Shown: one piece after another, positions 24,623 through 35,472 of the stretch
How positions within the stretch are numbered: position 1 is the first letter of the stretch
How the letters are laid out: every line of letters starts with the position of its first letter
Assembly (NCBI GenBank): GCA_013054445.1
Contig: JAAMPI010000006.1
Location: 1-64,000, forward strand
Length of the DNA: 64,000 nucleotides
Reading direction: 5' to 3'
DNA from: Cudoniella acicularis
Lineage: Eukaryota; Ascomycota; Leotiomycetes; Helotiales; Helotiaceae
The notes under the pieces: generated by a model
Seen by the model: only the letters and a program-made list of their open reading frames with translations
Databases searched by the model: none
Told to the model about the DNA's origin: nothing
Translations under genes and position numbers: made by a program

Positions 24623-25454
24623 TTACACTGTTGCGCTCAGCGGCTCTTGTATCTCTGGAACTTCCTTCTTAGGGCGCCTCCTCCTCTGCTTCATCTCTCT
24701 CTCCCCCATTATGTGCTTCTTTAAGCCCCAAACCTTATTGAAATCTCTGTGATTCGTATGCGATTCCAATTTGTCATGCACCACGTTATCGCTCCAGGTT
24801 TCCGCAAACTCCGCATCGAGTAAATCATTCCACTTGACGTTGACTACAGCCCCCGTTCCCTCTCCTTTTATGCCGATTTTATCCTCAAACTTCTGCTCGG
24901 CCAGCCTTCCAAGCACAGCAGCCATATCTGCAACGCTGTTGGCCTTCTGGTCGCACAATTGCCGCGCCCGCTTGTGCTTTGGTAGGAATTTTCCATCTTT
25001 GTTCTTCATTATTGAATCATCCCATTCCAATTCATGCCTTTTTCGATATTCGCGTAACTTTTGATATGCAGAAAGCCCAATCTCGCCGGAACCAGAAGGG
25101 AAAGAAATTGTCGCAAGGGGATGCCATAAATCTTTGCGGAGGGCACGAGGTACGGTTTGTTTGCCGTTAAAGGGGAGTTGCTTGATGGCTTTGTTGTTCT
25201 AATGCAACTGCTTTAGCACTCTAGAGGCATTGTGAAGAATGGCAGAGGCTCACCTTTAGAGCTTTCGTCAGGGAGTAGACGACATGATTCTTTTGTAGAT
25301 GGTTGTACACGTAGATTTGCTGCCCATATTCTGGTTCAACGCCGGCCCCGGTTTGTGACGAAGAATTGGGCTGAGCCGCTGTTGTTGCATGTCGAGCTCC
25401 CCTGGCCAGTGCTATCGCATGCCGGGCTAGGTCTCGAGTCGATCGGACATTCAT
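24623..25454 (-). CDS. MHR1: Mitochondrial large ribosomal subunit protein mL67 / MHR1
   Basis: In yeast Mhr1 is both a mitochondrial large-subunit ribosomal protein (mL67) and a factor for homologous recombination and partitioning of mtDNA. Two exons, 25254-25454 and 24623-25198, with a 55-bp intron (GTGAGC donor, TTAG acceptor), give 258 residues. Family blocks are YGQQIYVYNHLQKNHVVYSL, the spliced continuation NNKAIKQLPFNGKQTVPRAL, then RKDLWHPLATISFP. The first 30 residues are basic and rich in Ala, Arg and His, consistent with a mitochondrial presequence (RDLARHAIALARGARHAT). The C-terminus carries a strongly basic MKQRRRRPKKE segment, fitting rRNA or DNA contact. It is transcribed away from HSP104 across a 510-bp shared promoter region. 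Confidence 0.9.
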
Positions 25455-25964
25455 TTTGCGGAGGGGGCATCAAGATGTCGTCTTCAATTCCCTAACATTT
25501 TCCCTGGTCCTGAGGCTCGGACAAATACTCGAGTAACCTTGTTTCTTTTGAGACTAGCTTGATGCTGACATAAAATCACGTGATAGTGCATATGCAGCCG
25601 GCAAGGCTGTCCAATGAGTGAAGTAAACGTCATCCCACCTGCACCCATTCAATGTTCCAGAAGATGCCAGAGCCTTCCCGGTTTGAGTGGCATGTTCTCC
25701 CTGAATTCTCGAGCTTTCTAGAGTCTCCTAGATCGCCAAAATTTGGGTTATAAAACATCTGACGGTCTCGAATCCGAGCCACTTTCTTTCAAAGAAAACT
25801 CAATCATAAAGTCAATTCAATCACACTTCAAAGACTTGAACCAAAGTACTTTGACGTTCCTTTGGGTACAGCCGCAGACCGAGTACCCGATGCCGAATCT
25901 TGAATTTTGAATTCGGAATACAACAAACACAAGTGATCCCTCATCCTTTGATCACAACGACATC
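25455..25964. promoter_or_regulatory. Divergent MHR1-HSP104 promoter with heat shock elements and TATA box
   Basis: Two heat-shock-element-like sites are visible. At 25655-25662 there is TTCCAGAA, a head-to-head pair of inverted units. At 25706-25723 TTC, GAG, TTC and GAG are spaced by 2 nt, fitting the alternating nTTCnnGAnn pattern. A TATA box TATAAAA lies at 25749-25755, about 210 bp before the HSP104 ATG, so a long 5' leader is expected, as is usual for this gene. HSF1 binding is inferred from the consensus. Whether MHR1 responds to heat through the same sites is unknown. Confidence 0.75.
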
Positions 25965-28760
25965 ATGGCCGCTTCAAACATGAACTTTACAGATCGGGCA
26001 AGCAAAGCCCTTTCCGATGCGATGAGTGTAGCAGAAGGCTACTCGCACCCTCAATTGCTACCCCTCCATCTCGCCTTGTCACTTCTCGACCCGCCCATCG
26101 ACGAATCGAAGGACCAACAACAAACTGTTAACGCTTCTCATGGCGCCGCATCACAATCACTCTTCCGCCAGGTTGTTGAACGTGCTCATGGCGACCCTCA
26201 AGCTTTCCAACGATCCCTTCAAAAGGCAATTGTGCGATTGCCCAGTCAAAATCCGCCACCCGAGCAAATCGCTATGGCACCATCATTTACAAAAGTCCTC
26301 CGCGCCGCACACGATTTACAAAAGACGCAAAAGGATTCATTCATAGCTGTTGATCATTTGATCATAGCCCTGTGTCAGGATACCTCGATACAATTATGTT
26401 TGAAGGACGGCAACATGCCGAATGTTAAGGTTATACAGGATGCTGTTCAACAAATCAGGGGCACTCGAAGAGTGGATTCAAAGACCGCGGATGCTGAGGA
26501 GGAAAATGAGAATCTCAAAAAATTCACAGTCGACATGACTGCTATGGCCAGGGAAGGCAAGATGGATCCTGTTATTGGCAGAGAGGAAGAAATCAGGCGG
26601 GTCATTCGGATCCTGTCAAGGCGAACGAAGAACAACCCAGTCTTGATTGGCGAGCCTGGTGTTGGAAAAACAACCGTTGTCGAGGGTCTCGCGCAGCGAA
26701 TTGTCAATCTAGATGTGCCGGACAACCTCGCGGCGTGCAAATTGCTCTCCCTCGATGTCAGCTCTATTGTTGCGGGCAGCAAGTACAGGGGCGAGTTCGA
26801 AGAGCGAATGAAGGGCATCCTGAAGGAAATCGAGCAGACTAAAGAGATGATCATCCTCTTTGTCGATGAGATGCATCTCCTGATGGGCGCCGGTGCAAGT
26901 GGTGAAGGTGGTATGGATGCAGCTAACATGCTCAAACCAATGTTGGCCCGCGGCCAGCTTCATTGTATTGGTGCCACGACCTTAGCCGAGTACCGCAAAT
27001 ACATCGAAAAGGACGCAGCTTTTGAACGACGTTTCCAACAGGTTCTTGTAAAAGAGCCTTCCGTCTCGGAAACTGTTTCAATATTAAGAGGTTTGAAGGA
27101 GCGCTTTGAAGTGCATCATGGTGTCAATATTGCTGATGGCGCCCTTGTTACTGCTGCAACATTAGCTGCTCGATATTTGACCCAGCGACGTTTACCCGAT
27201 TCGGCAGTCGACCTTATTGATGAAGCCGCCGCCGCTGTCAGAGTAGCACGGGAATCGCAACCGGAAATTCTCGACTCGCTGGACCGAAAGCTTCGGCAAC
27301 TTAAAATCGAGATTCATGCTCTTCAGCGTGAAAAGGATGAAGCATCCCAAGCCCGCCTTGCGCAAGCCAAGCAAGACGCAAGCAACGTTGAGGAAGAGTT
27401 GAGACCTCTTCGTGAGAAATATGAGAGTGAAAGAGCTAGGGGCAAAGCCATTCAAGAGGCTAAGGTCAAGCTTGATCAGCTCAGAGTCAAGAAAGACGAA
27501 GCAACTCGTATGGGTGATGACAGTCGAGCTGCAGACCTGCAATACTATGCCATCCCTGAACAGGAGCTCTTCATTAAGAACCTGGAGAAAGAAAAGAAGG
27601 CTGCCGATGCAGCGCTCAGTTCAACCAGCAACCCAGACTCGGGTGGATCTCTAATTACCGATGTCGTTGGACCAGAGCAAATCAACGAAATTGTTGCTCG
27701 TGCCACGGGCATTCCCGTCACGAGGCTCAAGGCGACGGAGAAGGATAAATTATTGCAGATGGAGAAGGTCCTCGGCAAGGTCGTTGTTGGCCAAAAGGAG
27801 GCCGTCAAAGCAGTTTCCAACGCAATCCGTCTTCAACGATCAGGGCTCAGCAATCCAAATCAACCCCCGAGCTTTTTGTTCTGCGGTCCGTCCGGAACTG
27901 GCAAGACCCTTCTAACCAAAGCCCTCGCTGAATTCCTCTTCGATGATCCCAAGTCCATGATTCGACTGGACATGTCTGAATACCAAGAACGACACTCTCT
28001 CAGTCGTATGATCGGCGCACCACCTGGTTATGTTGGACACGACGCTGGTGGACAGCTTACTGAGGCTCTTCGACGAAAGCCATTTTCCATCTTGCTCTTC
28101 GATGAGGTTGAGAAGGCCGCTAAAGAGGTTCTCACCGTCCTCCTGCAATTAATGGATGATGGTCGCATCACAGATGGCCAAGGACGTGTCGTTGACGCAC
28201 GCAATTGCATCGTTGTCATGACCTCTAACTTGGGAGCTGAGTATCTTCATCGGTCCACATCAACAACAGGTCGGATTGATGAAACTACAAAGAAGATGGT
28301 TGAGAAAGCCTTACAAGACTACTTCCTCCCAGAGTTCTTAAATCGTATCAGCTCCGTTGTCATCTTCAACCGTTTGGCCAAGGCTGAAATCCGCAAGATT
28401 GTCGATTTACGTCTCACCGAGATTCAGAAGCGCTTGGAAGCCAATGGCAAGAATGTCAAGATCGACTGCTCGCCTGCGGTCAGGGATTGGCTGGGATCTG
28501 CTGGTTACAACCCTCAGTATGGTGCCAGACCGCTTGCCAGGCTGATTGAGAAAGAGATTTTGAACAGATTGGCTGTTTTGATTCTTCGGGGTAGTATCAA
28601 GGACGGTGAGACTGCACGTGTGGTCATGGATAATAACAGAGTCGTTATTTTACCGAATCATCAAGAATCCGAGGAGTCATCAAGCGAAGATGAAATGGAT
28701 GTCGATGACGCAATAGAAGAAGTCGCTGGCGATGACATGGAGTTGGGTCTCTATGAGTAG
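25965..28760 (+). CDS. HSP104: Heat shock protein Hsp104 / ClpB disaggregase (Hsp98)
   Basis: A hexameric AAA+ disaggregase that threads aggregated proteins through its pore, with Hsp70 and Hsp40; cytosolic and nuclear. A single uninterrupted 931-residue frame, the usual size for fungal Hsp104. The Clp N domain fills about residues 1-150. NBD1 has Walker A GEPGVGKT at 229-236 and a VDEMH Walker B variant. The coiled middle domain spans about 400-530 ([20 protein letters not shown]). NBD2 has Walker A GPSGTGKT at 641-648 and LLFDEVEKA. The sensor-2 motif is [13 protein letters not shown]. The C-terminus is acidic and Ser-rich ([11 protein letters not shown]). No presequence, so it is not the mitochondrial Hsp78. 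The absence of introns fits a gene expressed when splicing fails under heat. Upstream heat shock elements support induction. Confidence 0.97.
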   Translation: MAASNMNFTDRASKALSDAMSVAEGYSHPQLLPLHLALSLLDPPIDESKDQQQTVNASHGAASQSLFRQVVERAHGDPQAFQRSLQKAIVRLPSQNPPPEQIAMAPSFTKVLRAAHDLQKTQKDSFIAVDHLIIALCQDTSIQLCLKDGNMPNVKVIQDAVQQIRGTRRVDSKTADAEEENENLKKFTVDMTAMAREGKMDPVIGREEEIRRVIRILSRRTKNNPVLIGEPGVGKTTVVEGLAQRIVNLDVPDNLAACKLLSLDVSSIVAGSKYRGEFEERMKGILKEIEQTKEMIILFVDEMHLLMGAGASGEGGMDAANMLKPMLARGQLHCIGATTLAEYRKYIEKDAAFERRFQQVLVKEPSVSETVSILRGLKERFEVHHGVNIADGALVTAATLAARYLTQRRLPDSAVDLIDEAAAAVRVARESQPEILDSLDRKLRQLKIEIHALQREKDEASQARLAQAKQDASNVEEELRPLREKYESERARGKAIQEAKVKLDQLRVKKDEATRMGDDSRAADLQYYAIPEQELFIKNLEKEKKAADAALSSTSNPDSGGSLITDVVGPEQINEIVARATGIPVTRLKATEKDKLLQMEKVLGKVVVGQKEAVKAVSNAIRLQRSGLSNPNQPPSFLFCGPSGTGKTLLTKALAEFLFDDPKSMIRLDMSEYQERHSLSRMIGAPPGYVGHDAGGQLTEALRRKPFSILLFDEVEKAAKEVLTVLLQLMDDGRITDGQGRVVDARNCIVVMTSNLGAEYLHRSTSTTGRIDETTKKMVEKALQDYFLPEFLNRISSVVIFNRLAKAEIRKIVDLRLTEIQKRLEANGKNVKIDCSPAVRDWLGSAGYNPQYGARPLARLIEKEILNRLAVLILRGSIKDGETARVVMDNNRVVILPNHQESEESSSEDEMDVDDAIEEVAGDDMELGLYE

Positions 28761-29986
28761 AGCGTTCAGGACTGCGCATTTGGCTTTTGATGCTGGTGGG
28801 ATTTTTAAGAACATACGCATGGAGTTGGATTAAGGCGCTTAGGTGGAGGCTGTCGATTGACCGTTGGTCTTTTCGCAAAAAAGTTGAATAGAAAATACAA
28901 ACTCGTGGTAAAAAAATTGTCTTTGCACGTGCCATTTATAGTGTGATTAGTGCCCCTCCAACTGCTAGATGTGTAACAGCCTAAGTACCAACCAAGAACC
29001 TACAGTATCATACTGTAAACAACTGCTAGTATACAAGAGTAATTAAGCATCTGTATTATAGGAAAAGATTAGTTTTCAGACCTGACTTAATCGAAGATTG
29101 AGGTTTAGAAAATTGATAGGAACGGTATTAGTATTTATAATCAGAATCGAGATTATACCACTAAATAATGAGATCTACCTAGGTATGTGGGGATTTTTAA
29201 ATGTAAAATAAGTCTCGTAATCGACTCTTATCTTAACTTGTGTGTTCCCTTTCTTCAGGCCGATGAGATTAGATCGTTCCACGTGATGAAATAAGATTAG
29301 ATGTAGGTTCCAAGTTCCAGCGTCTCAACTTTCTCATCTCGAAAAGTCTAAAGGCTGTCATCCGAACGGATTCCTGGCAACCGAAGGCTAATGGCCCTCA
29401 ATTTCTCGTATCCGGTGCCTGATGCGAGCTGTTTGAACCTGTTCTCCTTTGTTTTCTGATCTATTTGTGGGGACGACAAGTTTGACGATATCAGATGAAA
29501 CCGTGTCGATGATCTGATCTCAGAGATTCAAAACCGAGGTGAAAGATCCACCAATGAGATAGCGCACTGTTGCAAAATGCCAGCAGCTGGCCATAGATCA
29601 GCCGCAACCAGCGCTAGGATCTGATTAGACAACGGGTTCCCCCTTCATGCTTGCGGTGCCCTCGGCTCGTTCAGCTTACTTGAAGCTTGTACTCGTATGA
29701 TCGCCCGCTTGCCCTCTTCAGCCTCTACTTTGCAAAACCCTGCGACAGATGCGACTTCACCACCAGTTTCACGGCCTGTCTTGAGAGCCTTGGCAAACGT
29801 GCCCTCACAACCTCGCGCCCAGCGCCGTGGCTGAGAGCGCTTCGTTCGAGCGGCTGGCATCAATTGGCAGGATGAGACGGGGAAACCAATCGAAACTTCT
29901 ATGCGTTCGTCTGGCATCTCAGTTTCTCGCCATCGTCTTGGCGATCCCATCCCAAGACTTCCAAGCCGGGGCCAAGCAAACAAGTC
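28761..29986. other. Intergenic, AT-rich core
   Basis: 3' flank of HSP104 and distal promoter of the secreted-protein gene. Positions 28960-29270 are strongly AT-rich and TA-rich with no open frame. No RNA gene or repeat unit is distinct. Confidence 0.5.
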
Positions 29987-30197
29987 TATAAGATCCGTCT
30001 TGGGACCTCTTGGAAATCTTGTCATTCTTTCTACAGCAGCGCTCTCACTCTTTCCATCATCTTTCTCACATTCATTTTGAAAAAGCAGCTGTGCTCGCTA
30101 TACCAATTTACCTTCTATTGTTTATATCTTTGAATTCTTACGAATCTTTACCGTATTACCTTTTTTTTGAACGAAATCAAAAGTCAAATCCAGCATC
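29987..30197 (+). promoter_or_regulatory. TATA box and pyrimidine-rich leader of small secreted protein gene
   Basis: TATAAG at 29987-29992 is followed by a strongly CT-rich block at 30019-30070, the layout common in highly expressed filamentous-fungal genes, where transcription starts after a CT box. The coding ATG is at 30198. Confidence 0.5.
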
Positions 30198-31128
30198 ATG
30201 CAATTCTCATTCACCGCCATCACTGTGGGACTCCTTGTCGCCCTCTCTGCCGCCTCCCCACTCCCCAACCCCAAGACCTCTACCAAGACCAAGGCCGCCG
30301 CGGCTTCATCCGCGACCGCCATTGCATCTGCGTAAGTTTTTCCCGTTTCTTGGAGCCTCTCCTCCAACCCTAGTCCCACCTTGCATCGACCCAGAGCAGA
30401 ATTATTTAGCCCAATTGATGTACTTCTTGGAGATCGGCTTTCAGGTTTGCTCTATTCTATGAGCGAGATGACGTGCTTGGTTATTGTTGCGCTCGGTCAA
30501 CTCACTGGCATTGAGATTATGTGCTAACTCCTCATTCTCCTAGTGCAAGCTCCACAGCGGCTGCCAGCTCTTCTTCTAGCGGCTCTGTCTTGACAGCCTC
30601 TACATACAACGCCGTCCAAATCAGTGATGGCACCGCAGGGACCGCAGAGACCCAGGCAAATGCCTTGTTTGCCTCTATAGACCAAAATAACCTCGCTGGG
30701 GTGTCTGCCAGTGATCTCGCTGTCATCAAGTAAGAAACCTGTTTCTCCACCCCTGCCTCCTCAAAAATGCACGTTGCTAATTTGTTATCACAGGGGAATC
30801 CATACTGCTGCTGAAGATGCCGAGACTTCAGCATTCAACCCAGGTACATAAATACTTTATAGACTCAGTTGAATAGTGATTCTAACATCGAAATTTAGCC
30901 ATTGCAGCTGCCTCAGGTACCGCAGCAACCGCCCTCCAGAACGGCAAAATAAAGAACAAGGTCCTCAAGTTGACCGCCGAGGTTCTCGGAATCCAAATCG
31001 ACGCTGCTCAAGGAGGTAGCTCTTCAGACTTGGCTGCTGAGCAGACAAAATTGGCCAACAATATTAAGCTTGACACCGCCGCCAATGGACAAGCTAGCCA
31101 GAGCGTGTCCTTCGACGCTACGACTTAA
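30198..31128 (+). CDS. Conserved small secreted protein of ascomycetes
   Basis: Four exons: 30198-30331, 30544-30729, 30794-30843, 30899-31128, with introns of 212, 64 and 55 bp, giving 199 residues. The N-terminus MQFSFTAITVGLLVALSAAS is a clear signal peptide, followed by a Ser/Ala/Thr/Lys-rich low-complexity segment. The mature core reads YNAVQISDGTAGTAETQANA, then DLAVIKGIHTAAEDAETSAF and GTAATALQNGKIKNKVLKL. I recall similar small secreted proteins in many Pezizomycotina, with no known biochemical role. The mature protein has no cysteines, unlike many effectors, and is rich in Ala and predicted helix. Transcription is probably strong, judging by the upstream CT block. All introns keep phase; the first is unusually long. 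Confidence 0.85.
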
Positions 31129-31872
31129 ATGCCAGTAGTATGATCGCGCCACAGTGGAAGAAATGGAAGCAGTTATTGTGTATATTTATTTAGTAGGGGA
31201 GATGGAAAATGTATATACAATCAGGTAGAGCACTGGCAGGGGTATATACAGTGGTGCAGCATAGGTAGGGGTGGGCAGAATTCGTTTGGAGGAAACAAGA
31301 CTTCAAATGATAAATATTTGATTCCGTCATACTTGGTTCCTTGATGTGATATGCATGAAATGGCTTGTGATGTCCCTCCGTCAGCAAATAAGGGGTTCAG
31401 ACATGTGACATTGCGTAGCCCGGAACACTAGTATGGTAAAGTAGGAACTCCTCAACAGAACAGAGACTCTAGAACTAAATTAAAAAGACAAGTCTATGAC
31501 TATTTTACTTCAAAATAACTCACAGTAACTGAGATATTATTTATGTTAAGTCCGCTTTTGCTCTTTCGTACGCATAAGTCCTTCTATAAGCTTTAACTTA
31601 CTCGCAGTAAGCGAGCTATTATGCTTTGCCAGTACACTTTTGCACTTTTAGTAAAAATAATTGTTTCACATGAAGTGCATCATGACGCATTCCACACTTA
31701 GGTCCGAGACAGCAAAAACAGCTTCAATATCTTGACTTAGCATCTCCTAGAGTCGCAATTCTACAAAGGAGAACTTGCTGACAACCCAAAATCCCCAACC
31801 TATTATTATCCGCCATCCCAACCCATCATTGGCCTACGTTAACCTTCAAAGTCCCAAAATCCATCACAAATT
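31129..31872. other. Intergenic between convergent genes
   Basis: 3' flanks of the secreted-protein and carboxypeptidase genes. AT-rich, with short open frames only. Nothing distinct seen. Confidence 0.5.
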
Positions 31873-34133
31873 CTACAAAGTCTCAATATGACCCAACACC
31901 CATTGCAAATGACGGTAAGCACTTCGCGGTTGAAACTGCGGCTGCATATGGCCCGCAAGATAGGTTTCCGCCCACATTAGGCCCCTCTCGTAGTGTTGGA
32001 CGCCCATCGTGCCTTGCGGGTCGTCAAGTCCTGCGGCGGTGTTCGCGGCAAAAACCCCGGCATACTGCAGATCGGGCAGGGTGATGACAATAGGAGTGCA
32101 AGGCTTGTTCTGAAAGCCGAGATCACCGTTCCACTAGTGGTTCGTGTGTTAGTATTCATCGTAGTGAAATGGTATACAGTTAGGATATAGGGATATCTAT
32201 AAAAAAATTTGTGTTGAATGACTCTAAACGTCACTTGCTATATACTCAACCACAAAACTTTCAATAACTCTGCTGTTGTGAGACATTGGTTGGGAACAAG
32301 TAAAAATTTCTCCAATCTAGCTCATCGTTTCATTTCAAATCTCCAAGCGTCGTTCTCCTCAATTGAATGATTGTCTGATACTTTTCAAGTGTTTTGTGTG
32401 ACTTCGCGAACCAAACTGCTATTCGCCTGAAGGGCTGGAAAATAAATGAATGAAAAATAAATTGTACGCTTACCGTCATATTTTGAATAGCTAATAACGT
32501 TCCATCCGTGATAATTTCCATGTCCAAATCCGCATTGGAGATAAGTACTCTGTTCGTGGCTTCGATCACCCGAGGAAGAACGGATTGGATAGGGTCAGGC
32601 GAGATATCGCCTTCACTTTCAGGTCCGCCTGACCCAAGGAATACCGCACCGTTGCTGCATTCCTGCCAAGAAACGTCCACTGGGGCATTCATCGCTTTCT
32701 TTACGTCTGTGCGATTGAAATATATGGGTTGACCAGAGTACGAGTACTGAAGGCCTGTTGGCCTATAACCGAAATATCAGCAACCCAAATCAAAGATTTG
32801 ATGAAGAAGCTCAAAGGCATTAAAAGACTTACAATCCAAGCGGGTCAGACAGAAGAGGGCACTGAGTCCCAATCTGGTATACGTTGAAACAAGGATTTGG
32901 AGCCCAGGCAGCATTGTTTACCTGGCCCCAGATATCACAGGCTAGATCACTGGTATGATTGAAGAACTTTGGCAGCTGGACTCCATCCGGTGGAAAGGAA
33001 AGATATTGATCTCTGAAATCCGCATAGCCGCATTTTTCATCTAGTTCCTCAAGTTGATCTAGGTAAGAATCATTCAAACCCAGGATGTTATTGTTTTTAA
33101 GAACAAATGGTAATGTAGGAACTTCTTGTTGTGCATATTCGAAGGAGCCAATGCACGGGTCGTACATGAGAGCACCTTTTTATCCGATTAGTAATAATCA
33201 ACCCTCATTTGACTGTTATTTTACCTTTCAAATCAAAATGGTCCGTGTCGTTGCGATCCAGGATTGCCGCGGAAATGTATGGTACGTATCTTCCAGCATA
33301 GCTTTCTCCTGTGACATAGATCTTGAACTTCTTGATACCAAAAATCTTCTCAAAATTAAGGAGGAAATCTGTAAAGTCTTTTGCAATATCTTCTTGGCTC
33401 ATTGCAGTCACTTCCCCAACTGAAAAGCCAGTACCCACAGGTTGCTCGACCCTAGTTTGAAACTATAAGTTGTTGTGGCAGAGCTCAAAGGTGTGAGGAT
33501 CCTACCATAACATATTCGTAAGGTTGACCCATGAGTAGGGATTGATCTACAGCAAATTAACGCTTGAGAATCTGTGCCGAGTTCTCAAAGTTTCTATCTT
33601 ACTGTGGGACTATACTGCCCATATCCCCAACTAAACGGTCCATTTTCTTGAAAAAATCCTTCCAGAGAGCTGCACCCTACATGGAGGTTAAGTTCTGTAT
33701 TGTTTTGAGTTGATGTCTGTAATCACCGGGCCCTCCATTCAGCCATATCGTAATTTCATCGACAGGGTTTCCAAATTTTGGCTGGAAGACAAAATACAAT
33801 GACCTTGAAGAGTTTTGCGTATTGGTTGGAATGTTACCAGCGTACATCTCGTCAACATCGAAGGGAATATCCGGCAGCGACTTGACACGGAAAGCTTAGC
33901 AAAGTTAGCAGCATATTTCCTTCCACAGAGTCGAGATCAATGGCTTTACCTTCCGTATCTTGACTGAGAAATCGGAAGTTTTGAGGCGAATCTGATCTTA
34001 CACCTCCATTTGCGCGAGTTACAAGTTTTGGATTATATCCTCTGTTACGAGCAAAATCGCCAAGTCTACCCCCAGATGTTGTCCAAAAGGCGAAGGTCAG
34101 AATAACAAGTCTGAACATTTTCGACAATATCAT
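31873..34133 (-). CDS. Secreted serine carboxypeptidase, S10 family
   Basis: Removes C-terminal residues from peptides; probably extracellular or vacuolar. Eight exons: 33950-34133, 33727-33894, 33603-33676, 33506-33546, 33225-33451, 32833-33175, 32474-32762, 31873-32133; phase closes to 528 residues. The hydrophobic N-terminus [15 protein letters not shown] is a signal peptide (start at 34133 or 34118). Substrate-binding WLNGGPGCSSLEG is restored over a junction; the catalytic Ser is in [12 protein letters not shown], and the catalytic His in [10 protein letters not shown] near the end. The Asp lies in the C-terminal third, probably in the [15 protein letters not shown] stretch. Several N-x-S/T sites are present (FNHTS, FNRTD, QNSS). 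The last intron (32134-32473) is 340 bp, much longer than the others. It is divergent from the APRT-like gene. Confidence 0.9.
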
Positions 34134-34729
34134 TAAGGATGGATTTTTGAAAAATGTCGGCCTGGTAGCGCAGAGGAAATGAGAGGGAACAGGATTCTTA
34201 AAGCTTCGGAGATGGGAGCAGCGAGCGCGGAGGCTGTTGAGGGAGTTCCGCAATCCATTATAACAATCCTTGGCATTGTGGAATTAAGTCCTGCGGCTGT
34301 GCTAATACTGCCCTCGAAAAGCTTTCAGTCTGTACCCCGCATCAAAGCATGCAGCAGCTGAAATATTGCAGATTGAAGAAATAGTGTAACCGTGGAAGCA
34401 ATCTCGGCCCCACTTGGATAACACCATGTATGTGGTAGGAGAAGAAAGTACTAGAACGGAAAATAAATAGTGGGAACTATCCTGCTGTTCCAATATTTCA
34501 TTCCTTCGCATCAAATAATTTCACTTCAGGAGTACAAAATAGGCCAGGCTGATGAATGGTATCTAGAGATTCCAAGTCGGTTTTATTCATTCCAATTTTA
34601 TGGTGGGTCAAGCATATGGAACTCATGTGACCACACCAATCAAAAATCCATCGGCCAATTAATTAGAAAGTGCCCAATTTTATCCATATCAGAAAACGGA
34701 CAACCATCCAAATTCGGGTCTGCGACACT
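34134..34729. other. Divergent intergenic region
   Basis: About 0.6 kb between the carboxypeptidase (-) and the APRT-like gene (+). It must contain both promoters. No clear TATA box or repeat and no credible gene. Confidence 0.45.
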
Positions 34730-35367
34730 ATGGCAGACATTAAACTCATTCTCCGAAAGATTAAGCGATATCGGGATCATCCTGTGCCCGTGAGTCAAGC
34801 CTAGACAGCTTAGAGTGTCCAACGCCTAGCGTGGAAATGTTCAGAACCAGCTGTTTGCAGACATCTTTCCAATCTTTCGTGATCCTATCGCAACCGAGGC
34901 TGTGATATCACACTTGGTGGCACACACCCACGCCACTCATGATACCAGCCGAATATCGAGCGTTGTCTGCCTGCAAGTGCGAGGCTTCTTCTTCGCTCCT
35001 CAGATTGCCGCGTGTCTTCAGTGTTCCTGTGCGGAAAAGGGGTAAACTACCCGGAGACTGCGTCTCAATTTCTTATGAGAAAGATTACAGACCTGATAGT
35101 TTTGAAATGAAAACGGATGCATTTGAGTGGATCGACTGCAGTAGTAAAAAAGTACTGCTGGTTGATGATCTTTTGGGAAAAGGAGGGTCGATCATGGCTG
35201 CAAAACGCTTAATAGAAAAGCTTGATATGGAGGTGGCTGAGTGCATTTTCATATTTGATGTTGATATTCCTGGTTATACCGAGGTTGTAAGGGAAAACGT
35301 TGGCGACTTGCCTAGATATGCTATGGTGACACTTACGTGCACCAGTAAATTGAGTACAGGTGGTTAG
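34730..35367 (+). pseudogene. Degenerate adenine phosphoribosyltransferase-like gene
   Basis: APRT makes AMP from adenine and PRPP. Exon 1 is 34730-34789, MADIKLILRKIKRYRDHPVP. A 40-bp intron (GTGAGT...CTAG) leads to 34830, reading LFADIFPIFRDPIATEAVIS and then VVCLQVRGFFFAP. At about 35005-35025 the frame must move by one base to reach SVPVRKRGKLPGDCVS and the PRPP-loop equivalent VLLVDDLLGKGGSIMAA. Against the usual family forms (GLxARGFLFGP and VDDLIATGGS) several positions differ, including the PRPP-loop Thr replaced by Lys. The frameshift is not in a mononucleotide run. Together this suggests a decaying or diverged paralogue rather than a sequencing error, though the rest of the sequence is still close to the family. 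The true 3' end is uncertain. Confidence 0.65.
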
Positions 35368-35472
35368 AATAGCACATGGGATTCGAAAGATTGTAATGAG
35401 AGGGAGCCAAATAGATGATTCAAACAAGACTGGTATCGGATTCCTTCTATTCACCAGATCGTGCTGCTTTCA

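Noticed and set aside
26447..26935. 162-residue frame antisense to HSP104
   Set aside because: Shadow of a strongly biased coding sequence on the other strand.
25965..28760. Possible mitochondrial Hsp78 instead of Hsp104
   Set aside because: No presequence, and the protein has the N domain and full length of Hsp104.
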